64,000 nucleotides of DNA from Kitasatospora papulosa (GTDB taxonomy: Bacteria > Actinomycetota > Actinomycetes > Streptomycetales > Streptomycetaceae). The stretch lies in the NCBI RefSeq assembly GCF_000717245.1, contig NZ_JNYQ01000001.1:868001-932000 (forward strand), written 5' to 3'. A model generated the notes under the pieces. The model had not been told where the DNA came from. It made no database searches and was given only the letters and a program-made list of their open reading frames with translations. Below are positions 56,325 through 64,000 of this stretch, in pieces (the stretch's first letter is position 1; each line of letters begins with the position of its first letter). A program made the translations under genes and the position numbers.

Positions 56325-59300
56325 ATGTCCTGGCTGTCCAGATTCAGCCTCGCGCAACGGGCTTTGATCGGACTGATCTCGATCGTCGCGCTCGTTTTCG
56401 GAGCGATCGCGATCCCGCAGCTCAAGCAGCAGCTGCTGCCCACCATCGAACTCCCCATGGTGTCGGTGCTGGCGCCCTACCAGGGCGCGTCCCCCGATGT
56501 GGTCGAGAAGCAGGTCGTCGAACCCCTCGAGAACGCCATCAAGGCCGTCGACGGCGTCGAGGGCATCACCTCGACCGCCAGCGAGGGCAACGCCGTCATC
56601 ATGGCGAGCTTCGACTTCGGTGACGAAGGCACGAAGCAGCTCGTCGCCGACATCCAGCAGGCGGTGAACCGCGCCCGGGTCCAGCTGCCCGACTCCGTGG
56701 ACCCGCAGGTCGTCGCCGGTTCGACGGACGACATCCCGACCGTCGTCCTGGCCGTCACCTCGGACAAGGACCAGCAGGCGCTGGCCGACGAGCTCGACCG
56801 CACGGTCGTCCCGGCGCTCGAGGACATCGAGGGCGTCGGCCAGGTCTCCGTGGACGGTGTCCAGGAGCTCCAGATCTCCGTGGTCCCCGACGACGGCAAG
56901 CTCGCGGCGGCCGGACTGAACGCCGGCTCGCTGTCCCAGGCCCTCCAGGCCGCGGGCGCCACCGTTCCGGCCGGATCCTTCTCCGAGTCGGGCAAGAGCC
57001 GCACCATCCAGGTCGGCGGCTCCTTCACCTCGCTCCAGCAGATCGAGGACCTCAAGGTCGTCGCGCAGAACCCGGCGACGGGCGAGGGCGGCAAGCCCGT
57101 CCGTGTCGGTGACGTCGCCACGGTGAAGCAGGAGCCCGCCACCGCGGTCTCCCTCACCCGGACCAACGGCAAGCCGAGCCTCGCGGTCATGGCGACCATG
57201 GACAAGGACGGCAGTGCCGTCGCCATCTCGGACGCCGTCCAGGACAAGCTCCCCGGCCTGCGCAAGGACCTCGGCGCGGGCGCCGAACTGACCGTGGTCT
57301 CCGACCAGGGCCCCGCCGTCTCCAAGTCGATCTCCGGCCTCACCACGGAGGGCGCCCTGGGCCTGCTCTTCGCGGTCGTCGTGATCCTGGTCTTCCTCGC
57401 GTCGATCCGTTCCACGCTCGTGACCGCGGTGTCCATCCCGCTCTCGATCGTCCTCGCGCTGATCGTGCTCTGGACCCGCGACCTCTCGCTGAACATGCTC
57501 ACCCTCGGCGCGCTGACCATCGCGATCGGCCGCGTAGTCGACGACTCGATCGTCGTCCTGGAGAACATCAAGCGGCACCTCGGCTACGGCGAGGAACGCC
57601 AGTCGGCGATCATCACCGCGGTCAAGGAGGTCGCCGGGGCGGTCACCTCGTCCACGCTCACCACCGTCGCGGTGTTCCTGCCCATCGGCCTGGTCGGCGG
57701 CATGGTCGGTCAGCTCTTCGGCTCCTTCTCGCTCACCGTCACCGCCGCCCTGCTGGCCTCCCTGCTGGTCTCGCTGACCGTGGTCCCGGTCCTCTCGTAC
57801 TGGTTCCTGCGGCCCCCCAAGGGCACCGACACCGACCCGGACGAGGCGCGCCGTAAGGCCGAGGAGAAGGAGGCGGCCAGTCGGCTCCAGCGGCTCTACG
57901 TCCCGGTGCTCCGCTTCGCGACCCGGCGGCGTGTGACCAGCGTCGTCATCGCCTTCGCCGTCCTGTTCGGCACCTTCGGCATGGTGCCCCTGCTGAAGAC
58001 GAACTTCTTCGACCAGGGGGAGCAGGAGGTCCTCTCCGTCAAGCAGGAGCTGACGCCCGGCACCAGCCTGGAGGCGGCCGACGAGGCCGCGCGGAAGGTC
58101 GAGAAGGTCCTGGCCGCGGACAAGGGCGTCGAGGACTACCAGGTCACCGTCGGCTCCTCCGGTTTCCTGGCGGCCTTCGGCGGCGGTACGGGCGCCAACC
58201 AGGCTTCCTACCAGGTCACCCTGAAGGACTCGGCGGACTTCGACGCCACCCAGGACCGGATCGACGAGGCCCTGGGCAAGCTCGACGGCATCGGTGACAC
58301 CACGATCGCCGCGGGCGACGGCTTCGGCAGCCAGGACCTCAGCGTCGTGGTCAAGGCCGCCGACGCGGACGTCCTGAAGAAGGCGTCCGAGGCGGTGCGC
58401 GGTGAGGTCGCCGAACTCGAGGACGTCACCGACGTCCAGAGCGACCTGGCGCAGAGCGTTCCGCGTATCTCGGTCAAGGCCAACGACAAGGCGGCCGACG
58501 CCGGATTCGACGGGACGACCCTCGGTGCGGCGGTGGCCGGCGCGGTGCGCGGCACTCCGGCGGGTACCGCGATCATGGACGACACCGAGCGTGACGTCCT
58601 GGTGAAGTCGGCGGAGCCGGCCACCACGATGACCGAACTGAAGGCCCTCCGGCTCGGCCCGGTCAGGCTCGGCGACATCGCCACCGTGGAGCTGGTCCCC
58701 GGCCCGGTCTCGATGACCCGCATCGACGGTCAGCGCGCGGCGACGATCACGGCCAAGCCGACCGGCGACAACACGGGCGCGGTCAGCACGTCGCTCCAGA
58801 CGAAGATCGACGCCCTGGACCTCCCGGACGGCGCCACCGCGACGATCGGCGGTGTCTCCGAGGACCAGAACGACGCCTTCATGAAGCTGGGCCTGGCCAT
58901 GCTGGCGGCCATCGCCATCGTCTTCATGCTGCTGGTGGCCACCTTCCGGTCGCTCATCCAGCCGCTGATCCTGCTGGTCTCCATCCCCTTCGCGGCGACG
59001 GGCGCCATCGGGCTCCTGGTAGTCACCGGTACCCCGATGGGCGTCCCGGCGATGATCGGCATGCTGATGCTCATCGGCATCGTGGTGACCAACGCGATCG
59101 TGCTGATCGACCTGATCAACCAGTACAGAGCGCAGGGAATGGGCGTTGTCGAGGCAGTCGTCGAGGGAGGCCGCCACCGTCTGCGTCCGATCCTGATGAC
59201 GGCGCTCGCGACGATCTTCGCTCTGGTCCCGATGGCGCTGGGTGTCACCGGCGAGGGCGGTTTCATCTCCCAGCCGCTGGCGGTCGTGGTCATCGGCGGC

Positions 59301-59480
59301 CTCATCACCTCCACACTGCTGACCCTGCTCCTGGTGCCGACGCTCTACGCGGTCGTCGAACTCCGCAAGGAGCGCCGCGCGGAGAAGAAGGCGGCCAAGC
59401 GGGAGGCGAAGTCGGGGACCGGTGCCCCGGAGACGCCGGAGGAAGCCGCCTCCGAGGAACCGGAGCCCGCGAAGGCCTGA
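56325..59480 (+). CDS. RND-superfamily efflux transporter (AcrB/HAE1-like)
   Basis: 1051 aa, ATG at 56325 after AAGAGAG. It has 12 predicted membrane segments with two large extracytoplasmic domains. RND motifs are LGALTIAIGRVVDDSIVVLENIKRHLG (TM4 Asp residues for proton transfer), FLPIGLVGGMVGQLFGSF, and the second-half GMLMLIGIVVTNAIVLIDLIN. An Asp/Lys/Glu-rich cytoplasmic tail (KERRAEKKAAKREAKSGTG) ends the protein. No membrane-fusion protein gene is adjacent, as is common for actinobacterial HAE1-type RND proteins in single-membrane cells. The substrate is unknown; the two-component system upstream may control it. Confidence 0.93.
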   Translation: MSWLSRFSLAQRALIGLISIVALVFGAIAIPQLKQQLLPTIELPMVSVLAPYQGASPDVVEKQVVEPLENAIKAVDGVEGITSTASEGNAVIMASFDFGDEGTKQLVADIQQAVNRARVQLPDSVDPQVVAGSTDDIPTVVLAVTSDKDQQALADELDRTVVPALEDIEGVGQVSVDGVQELQISVVPDDGKLAAAGLNAGSLSQALQAAGATVPAGSFSESGKSRTIQVGGSFTSLQQIEDLKVVAQNPATGEGGKPVRVGDVATVKQEPATAVSLTRTNGKPSLAVMATMDKDGSAVAISDAVQDKLPGLRKDLGAGAELTVVSDQGPAVSKSISGLTTEGALGLLFAVVVILVFLASIRSTLVTAVSIPLSIVLALIVLWTRDLSLNMLTLGALTIAIGRVVDDSIVVLENIKRHLGYGEERQSAIITAVKEVAGAVTSSTLTTVAVFLPIGLVGGMVGQLFGSFSLTVTAALLASLLVSLTVVPVLSYWFLRPPKGTDTDPDEARRKAEEKEAASRLQRLYVPVLRFATRRRVTSVVIAFAVLFGTFGMVPLLKTNFFDQGEQEVLSVKQELTPGTSLEAADEAARKVEKVLAADKGVEDYQVTVGSSGFLAAFGGGTGANQASYQVTLKDSADFDATQDRIDEALGKLDGIGDTTIAAGDGFGSQDLSVVVKAADADVLKKASEAVRGEVAELEDVTDVQSDLAQSVPRISVKANDKAADAGFDGTTLGAAVAGAVRGTPAGTAIMDDTERDVLVKSAEPATTMTELKALRLGPVRLGDIATVELVPGPVSMTRIDGQRAATITAKPTGDNTGAVSTSLQTKIDALDLPDGATATIGGVSEDQNDAFMKLGLAMLAAIAIVFMLLVATFRSLIQPLILLVSIPFAATGAIGLLVVTGTPMGVPAMIGMLMLIGIVVTNAIVLIDLINQYRAQGMGVVEAVVEGGRHRLRPILMTALATIFALVPMALGVTGEGGFISQPLAVVVIGGLITSTLLTLLLVPTLYAVVELRKERRAEKKAAKREAKSGTGAPETPEEAASEEPEPAKA

Positions 59481-59500
59481 TCCGCCCGCGACGACGCGAG

Positions 59501-59540
59501 GGCCCCCGGGCCCCGTCCTCACGGACGGGGCCCGGGGGCC
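59501..59540. terminator. Bidirectional terminator between RND and nadA genes
   Basis: A perfect 18-bp stem (59501-59518 with 59523-59540), 4-base loop, with 6 more bases pairing outside a bulge (59495-59500 with 59543-59548). It serves two convergent genes. Confidence 0.9.
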
Positions 59541-59569
59541 TTCTCGCGCGCGTGGGCCGGGGGCGGGCC

Positions 59570-60748
59570 CTACGGCAGCGCCAGCATCCGCTCCAGCGCC
59601 AGCTTCGCGTACTTCTCCGTCTCCACGTCGACCTGGATCCGGTTCACCAGGTTGCCCTCGGCCAGGGATTCCAGCGTCCACACCAGGTGCGGCAGGTCGA
59701 TCCGGTTCATCGTCGAGCAGAAGCACACCGTCTTGTCGAGGAAGACGATCTCCTTGTCCTCCGCGGCGAAACGGTTCGCCAGCCGGCGCACCAGATTCAG
59801 TTCCGTGCCGATCGCCCACTTCGAGCCGGCCGGCGCCGCCTCCAGGGCCTTGATGATGTACTCCGTCGAGCCCACGTAATCCGCGGCCGCCACGACCTCG
59901 TGCTTGCACTCCGGGTGCACCAGCACGTTGACGCCCGGAATCCGCTCCCGTACGTCGTCGACCGACTCCACCGAGAAGCGCCCGTGCACCGAGCAGTGCC
60001 CGCGCCAGAGGATCATCTTCGCGTCGCGGAGCTCCTGGGCCGTCAGACCGCCGTTCGGCTTGTGCGGGTTGTAGAGGACGCAGTCCTCCAGGGACATCCC
60101 CATGTCCCGCACGGCCGTGTTCCGGCCCAGGTGCTGGTCCGGCAGGAAGAGCACCTTGTCACCCTGCTCGAACGCCCACTCCAGCGCCCGCTTCGCGTTG
60201 GACGAGGTGCAGATGGTGCCGCCGTGCCTGCCGGTGAAGGCCTTGATGTCGGCGGAGGAGTTCATGTACGAGACCGGCACGACCGCGTCGGCGACCCCCG
60301 CCTCCGTCAGGACGTCCCAGCACTCGGCCACCTGCTCCGCGGTGGCCATGTCGGCCATCGAGCAGCCGGCGGCCAGGTCGGGCAGGACGACCTTCTGGTC
60401 GTCGCCCGTCAGGATGTCCGCGGACTCGGCCATGAAGTGCACGCCGCAGAAGACGATGTACTCCGCCTCGGGCCGCGCCGCCGCGTCCCGGGCGAGCTTG
60501 AAGGAGTCGCCGGTGACGTCCGCGAACTGGATGACCTCGTCGCGCTGGTAGTGGTGACCGAGGACGAAGACCTTGTCCCCGAGCTTTTCCTTGGCGGCAC
60601 GGGCGCGCTCCACCAGGTCCGGGTCGGACGGGGAGGGCAGGTCGCCCGGGCATTCGACCCCGCGCTCGCTCCGCGGGTCGGCCTCGCGGCCGAGCAGCAG
60701 AAGGGCGAGGGGTGTCGGCTGGACATCCAGGGGCTGGGCGGTGGTCAC
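59570..60748 (-). CDS. nadA: Quinolinate synthase
   Basis: 392 aa. The GTG at 60748 with GAAAGG about 10 bases upstream is preferred over the GTG at 60757. It condenses iminoaspartate and dihydroxyacetone phosphate to quinolinate for NAD using a [4Fe-4S] cluster. Motifs: VFVLGHHYQRDEVIQFAD, YIVFCGVHFMAESADIL with cluster ligand C101, NPHKPNGGLTAQELR, WRGHCSVHGRF, and TVCFCSTMNRIDLPHL near the C-terminus with the third ligand. The length fits the long actinobacterial form. The erpA gene is divergent next to it, giving an Fe-S enzyme and an Fe-S assembly factor on one promoter region. Confidence 0.96.
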   Translation of the reverse strand: MTTAQPLDVQPTPLALLLLGREADPRSERGVECPGDLPSPSDPDLVERARAAKEKLGDKVFVLGHHYQRDEVIQFADVTGDSFKLARDAAARPEAEYIVFCGVHFMAESADILTGDDQKVVLPDLAAGCSMADMATAEQVAECWDVLTEAGVADAVVPVSYMNSSADIKAFTGRHGGTICTSSNAKRALEWAFEQGDKVLFLPDQHLGRNTAVRDMGMSLEDCVLYNPHKPNGGLTAQELRDAKMILWRGHCSVHGRFSVESVDDVRERIPGVNVLVHPECKHEVVAAADYVGSTEYIIKALEAAPAGSKWAIGTELNLVRRLANRFAAEDKEIVFLDKTVCFCSTMNRIDLPHLVWTLESLAEGNLVNRIQVDVETEKYAKLALERMLALP

Positions 60749-60795
60749 GACACGCACCCTTTCTTTTCTGCGGAACGCCTTTTCGTCTAATTGAC

Positions 60796-60831
60796 GTTAT
60801 CTATCATAACCGCTTCGTGTCAGCTTGACGA
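60796..60831 (-). promoter_or_regulatory. nadA promoter with overlapping inverted repeat
   Basis: On the minus strand TCGTCA (60831-60826) and TATGAT (60808-60803) are 17 bases apart, ending 54 bases before the nadA start. An inverted repeat, GTTAT-n5-ATAAC (60796-60810), overlaps the -10 box and would fit a repressor site. The region is markedly AT-rich for this DNA. Confidence 0.5.
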
Positions 60832-60977
60832 TGCCCATAGCGTCGATGTGACGCATCCCCTGGCGCCGCGGTGTGCGAGCATGAAGGGAACAGACACGCG
60901 CCTGGCCCGGAATGAATCCGCGGCCCCGATGGTTGGACCGTCGGCAAGCAGTCCGTACAACCCCGGGAGAGAAGCAG

Positions 60978-61334
60978 ATGTCCGTATCGGACGAGACCAC
61001 CACCGTGAGCGACGGCATTCTCCTGTCCGACGCCGCCGCATCCAAGGTCAAGGCCCTGCTGGAGCAGGAGGGCCGGGACGACCTGGCGCTGCGCGTCGCC
61101 GTTCAGCCCGGCGGCTGCTCGGGCCTGCGCTACCAGCTCTTCTTCGACGAGCGCTCGCTCGACGGGGACGTGGTGAAGGACTTCGGCGGCGTCAAGGTCG
61201 TCACCGACCGGATGAGCGCCCCGTACCTGGGCGGCGCCTCCGTCGACTTCGTGGACACCATCGAGAAGCAGGGCTTCACGATCGACAACCCGAACGCCAC
61301 GGGCTCCTGCGCCTGCGGTGACTCCTTCAGCTGA
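60978..61334 (+). CDS. erpA: Iron-sulfur cluster insertion/carrier protein (A-type, HesB/IscA fold)
   Basis: 118 aa, ATG at 60978. An A-type carrier that passes [4Fe-4S] or [2Fe-2S] clusters to apo-enzymes. The three cluster ligands are C47 (PGGCSGL), C111 and C113 (GSCACGDSF) at the usual spacing. The N-terminal about 10 residues are variable. It is divergent from nadA; LipA and NadA are both likely clients by general knowledge. Convergent with the gene at 61420; a very strong hairpin separates them. Confidence 0.95.
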   Translation: MSVSDETTTVSDGILLSDAAASKVKALLEQEGRDDLALRVAVQPGGCSGLRYQLFFDERSLDGDVVKDFGGVKVVTDRMSAPYLGGASVDFVDTIEKQGFTIDNPNATGSCACGDSFS

Positions 61335-61349
61335 ACCCTGAGCCGTACG

Positions 61350-61389
61350 ACGGCGGCGGCCCTCCCGGATCCGGGAGGGCCGCCGCCGT
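61350..61389. terminator. Very strong hairpin between convergent genes
   Basis: A 40-base perfect palindrome (20-base arms, no spare centre) between erpA and the convergent membrane-anchored protein gene. It should end both transcripts. Confidence 0.9.
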
Positions 61390-61419
61390 TCGTCCGACCG
61401 TGTGGTGCGGGCGCGCGTC

Positions 61420-62853
61420 TCAGGCGCGCGGTACCGCCTCGCCCGACGCCGCGTCGACGACCTTCCGGCCGTCCAGCGGCGCGTCCAGCGTCACCGTCCG
61501 GGTCAGGGCCTTGGCGATCATGACGCAGGCCTTCCCCGGCTCCGGCTTCGACTCCGTGACCGTCACGCGCACCGAGGTGCCGTCCTCCGAGGCGTGAGCG
61601 GCGTACGTGCTGCACACACCGCCCCAGAACGTCACCTCCAGCGTCCGTCCGTCCGCGCTGTAGGAGGTGATGGCCGCGTCCCTGCCGGCCGGGTCCTTCG
61701 TGGGCGCCGGTGACGGGCCGGTGCTCCCGTCCGCGATGTGGTCCGGCTCGACCGCCACCTGGACGATCGTGTTCTCGGGGCCGCCACCCGCGGGCTCCAC
61801 CGAGAAGAACCACGAGGGTACGAGGATCTGCTCGCCGTCCGCGTACCGCGCCGCCAGCCCGAACTCGGCCTTCTCGACCGTCACCGTGGTCACCGGCGGC
61901 GTCGCGCCCGAGCAGTCGGGCTCCGGCGCGAGGTCGTCCTCCAGCGGCACGGAGGTCGCGCAGCCGCCGACACCGCCCTTCGGGGCCGGCCGGTTCTCCG
62001 CGTTCAGCTGCTTCAGCGCCTCGTCCGCATCGGTCACCGGATAGGTGTCGCCCTTCGACAGGCCCTTCAGGTGTCCGGTGCCGCCCACGATCTCGCCCTC
62101 GGCGCCCACCTGGATCCCCGTCGACCAGCCGTAGGTGGGGAGCCCGCCCACCACGGGGTCCGCGTTCACCACGCGTACGGAACCCATCAGCTGGTCCGCG
62201 TCGAGCGCGGCGTCGTCCTGGCCCACGGCCTTCAGGACCGGAACCGCCGCGGCCTTCGCGGCCTTCTCGTCCACGGGCGAGCCGGACGAGGCCGTCCGGT
62301 CCTGCTCCGCACAGGCCGGGCCGGGCTCGCACGCGTCCGGGCCGCCGGAGCCGTACCGGGCGAACGTCCAGGTCCCCGGCGCCTGCTTGACCACCTTCAG
62401 GACAGGCCCGGAACTGTCGTCGTCGCTGCCCACCCTCCACGCGGCGCCGTCCGTGTGCGGTGCGCCCGGTACTCCGAGCGCCTTCGCCAGCCGTGCCACC
62501 TCGGCCGCGGTCACCGTGCCCTCGGCGCGGTGCACGGCGGCACTCCCGGGACCGTCCGGCAGTGCGCCGGAGGCACGGTAGACGACTCCGCCGCCGTGCG
62601 GATCGGGTTCGCCGGGCGCGATGCCCGGCGGCGCCGAGGAACTGTCCGCGAGGTCCAGAGCGAGCGGGGGAGGGGAGCTGTCCCCGGCGGCCGCCCGGCC
62701 CGCGTCCGAACCGCCGTCCCCCGACGCGGTCGAGGCCCAGTACGCCGCCCCGCCCCCGGTCAGCAGCACGGCTGCCGCCACCGTGGCGACGGCGAACGGC
62801 GAACGCCGCCGCCGGGGGCCGGTCACGTCACTATCGGGATGCTCGGTGCTCAC
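61420..62853 (-). CDS. Membrane-anchored protein with large extracytoplasmic domain, unknown function
   Basis: 477 aa, GTG at 62853 with GGAG upstream. A short basic cytoplasmic N-terminus (GPRRRRS) precedes one membrane helix (about 19-41). The next about 45 residues are Gly/Ser/Pro/Asp-rich and disordered. The rest is an Ala/Gly/Val-rich extracytoplasmic domain with at least five Cys in two clusters (CEPGPACAEQ, GGCATSVPLEDDL...PDC) and near the end CSTYAAHASED and KACVMIAKALT, which suggests disulfide-stabilised structure. No family is recognised. It lies between erpA and a small conserved gene. Confidence 0.7.
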   Translation of the reverse strand: MSTEHPDSDVTGPRRRRSPFAVATVAAAVLLTGGGAAYWASTASGDGGSDAGRAAAGDSSPPPLALDLADSSSAPPGIAPGEPDPHGGGVVYRASGALPDGPGSAAVHRAEGTVTAAEVARLAKALGVPGAPHTDGAAWRVGSDDDSSGPVLKVVKQAPGTWTFARYGSGGPDACEPGPACAEQDRTASSGSPVDEKAAKAAAVPVLKAVGQDDAALDADQLMGSVRVVNADPVVGGLPTYGWSTGIQVGAEGEIVGGTGHLKGLSKGDTYPVTDADEALKQLNAENRPAPKGGVGGCATSVPLEDDLAPEPDCSGATPPVTTVTVEKAEFGLAARYADGEQILVPSWFFSVEPAGGGPENTIVQVAVEPDHIADGSTGPSPAPTKDPAGRDAAITSYSADGRTLEVTFWGGVCSTYAAHASEDGTSVRVTVTESKPEPGKACVMIAKALTRTVTLDAPLDGRKVVDAASGEAVPRA

Positions 62854-63018
62854 CGGATCGCTCCTTCGGCTTCCTGGCCGTCACTGGCGCTTCGTCCGTC
62901 CCCGAGCCGGGGACACCGGTGGGACGGGCCGGAGGAGCGCACGGTTCCCCCGCCGCGCGGAGGAACCGTTCAGCGGGGCTCCGGCCCCTGCGGGCCGGGA
63001 CGGCAGGGGCCCGCCGGA

Positions 63019-63225
63019 TCAGTCCCCGTAGTCGGACATGGCGTCGACCATCCGCGCGGACGACGGCGGTACCGTGACGCCGTGGATCCGGGAGGGTTCC
63101 ACGGGAGCGGCCGGCTTCGCCGCGGTCTTCACGGGGACCACCCAGTGCGGCGCCATCCGTGCGCAGTCACCGCGCAGCTCGGCCAGGCTCATCTCGGACT
63201 CACGAGGAACGATGGTGTTCGACAT
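63019..63225 (-). CDS. Small conserved protein, unknown function
   Basis: 68 aa, ATG at 63225 (MSNTIVPRESEMSLAELRGDCARMAPHWVV). One Cys and a Pro-rich middle (AKPAAPVEPSRIHGVTVPP), ending MVDAMSDYGD. I recall no function; its Streptomyces-wide occurrence is remembered, not checked. The upstream region, shared with the divergent kinase gene, contains GGTAG-n5-CTACC-like repeats near 63254-63277. Confidence 0.7.
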   Translation of the reverse strand: MSNTIVPRESEMSLAELRGDCARMAPHWVVPVKTAAKPAAPVEPSRIHGVTVPPSSARMVDAMSDYGD

Positions 63226-63385
63226 AACGGCACCGTACGCAGGACGGCGCTCAGGTAGAAAGACCTACTATCGGGTAGTTTTGCCCCTTCGGGTGTGGTG
63301 GCTCCACCGGGTAGCGTGAACTGTCACGCCGTCCCGGAGGGCGCGCTCACGCGTTCCCTTCGCCTTCCGCAGGAGCAGCCACCCC

Positions 63386-64000
63386 GTGCGCATCGCAGTC
63401 ACCGGCTCCATCGCCACAGACCACCTCATGACCTTCCCCGGCCGATTCGCCGACCAGCTGGTCGCCGATCAGCTGCACACGGTCTCGCTCTCCTTCCTCG
63501 TCGACAACCTCGACGTGCGCCGCGGGGGAGTGGGCGCCAACATCGCGTTCGGCATGGGTGTGCTCGGCACTCAGCCGATCCTGGTCGGTGCCGCCGGCGC
63601 GGACTTCGACGACTACCGCGCCTGGCTCGACCGGCACGGCGTCGACACCGAATCGATCCGGATCTCCGAGGTCCTGCACACGGCGCGCTTCGTCTGCACC
63701 ACGGACGCCGACCACAACCAGATCGGCTCCTTCTACACGGGTGCCATGAGCGAGGCCCGGCTCATCGAGCTCAAGAGCGTCGCCGACCGTGTCGGAGGCC
63801 TCGACCTCGTCTCGATCGGCGCCGACGACCCGGAGGCGATGCTCCGCCACACGGAGGAGTGCCGCTCGCGGGGCATCCCGTTCGCCGCGGACTTCTCGCA
63901 GCAGATCGCCCGGATGGACGGCGAGGAGATCCGCATCCTCCTCGACGGTGCGACGTACCTCTTCTCCAACGAGTACGAGAAGGGGCTCATCGAGTCCAAG
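63386..64000 (+). CDS. PfkB-family carbohydrate/adenosine kinase, 5' part (runs off window)
   Basis: 205 codons visible from the GTG at 63386 with AGGAG upstream; the frame is open to the last base. The start MRIAVTGSIATDHLMTFPGRFADQL, the early VRRGGVGANIAFGMGVLG (PfkB first signature region) and GAAGADFDDYRAWLDRHGVDT are typical of the ribokinase/adenosine kinase family. The catalytic DTxGAGD motif would lie beyond the window. It phosphorylates a sugar or nucleoside with ATP. From memory, the S. coelicolor neighbour at this place is annotated as a sugar or adenosine kinase. Confidence 0.85.
   Translation, partial: MRIAVTGSIATDHLMTFPGRFADQLVADQLHTVSLSFLVDNLDVRRGGVGANIAFGMGVLGTQPILVGAAGADFDDYRAWLDRHGVDTESIRISEVLHTARFVCTTDADHNQIGSFYTGAMSEARLIELKSVADRVGGLDLVSIGADDPEAMLRHTEECRSRGIPFAADFSQQIARMDGEEIRILLDGATYLFSNEYEKGLIESK

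Noticed and set aside
56238..59909. 1223-codon minus-strand open frame opposite the RND transporter
   Set aside because: Antisense shadow with low-complexity Arg/Asp/Gly translation; the plus strand carries all RND motifs.

Overview
The window is about 64 kb of very GC-rich DNA with dense, strongly G/C-third-position-biased genes, many GTG/TTG starts, GlnR-type operators, both GSI (glnA) and GSII (glnII) glutamine synthetases, and an aceE / two-lipoyl-domain E2 / lpd arrangement. This is a Streptomyces (or very close actinomycete) chromosome core segment. From memory, the gene order resembles the S. coelicolor SCO2226-to-SCO2158 stretch, read in that order. No IS element, prophage, tRNA, rRNA or CRISPR was seen. 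All gene starts given here were re-chosen from ribosome binding sites and family N-termini.

Layout. 0-7 kb: secreted starch degradation (3' part of a CBM20 alpha-amylase, then a huge amylase-pullulanase fusion). 7-14 kb: tautomerase, TetR regulator, an ECF-sigma-like membrane protein, a lipoprotein, a DUF1996 exoprotein, and a coupled histidine kinase/response regulator pair. 14-26 kb: nitrogen region bounded by glnII and glnA, each with a four-element GlnR box. Between them lie an oxidoreductase, a MarR/hydrolase divergent pair with a perfect palindromic operator, an ArsC-like protein, and a three-gene cassette (BesD-like Fe/2OG oxygenase, SAM methyltransferase, carnitine-acyltransferase homologue). 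A cysteine-containing leader-peptide-like ORF precedes an orphan winged-helix regulator beside glnII.

26-36 kb: RDD and DUF4191 membrane proteins, lipoate synthesis (lipB, lipA), a TPR regulator, an FAD oxidoreductase, a TIGR01777 epimerase, an acetyltransferase, a DUF4240 protein and a WYL regulator. 36-46 kb: 2-oxoacid dehydrogenase genes (aceE, E2, lpd) with a GntR regulator, plus leucyl aminopeptidase. LipA/LipB supply the lipoyl cofactor for the E2 encoded here. 46-50 kb: late cobalamin genes cobS, cobT and a metallo-beta-lactamase-like/CobU fusion around a divergent membrane protein. 50-56 kb: envelope stress and quality control (HtrA-like protease, DUF3043, PspA, PspAA, DesK/NarL-type two-component pair). 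56-64 kb: RND transporter, nadA, erpA (an Fe-S assembly gene beside the Fe-S enzyme NadA), a membrane-anchored protein, a small conserved protein and the 5' part of a PfkB-family kinase.

The best candidate for an undescribed system is the cassette at 20831-24402. A free-amino-acid-type oxygenase with an HxD triad would add a hydroxyl, a methyltransferase would modify the product, and a carnitine-acyltransferase fold whose carboxylate-binding Arg is replaced by Gln would O-acylate it. Together these suggest a bacterial route to a carnitine-like acylated hydroxy-amino acid. That pathway is inference from gene content and active-site residues.
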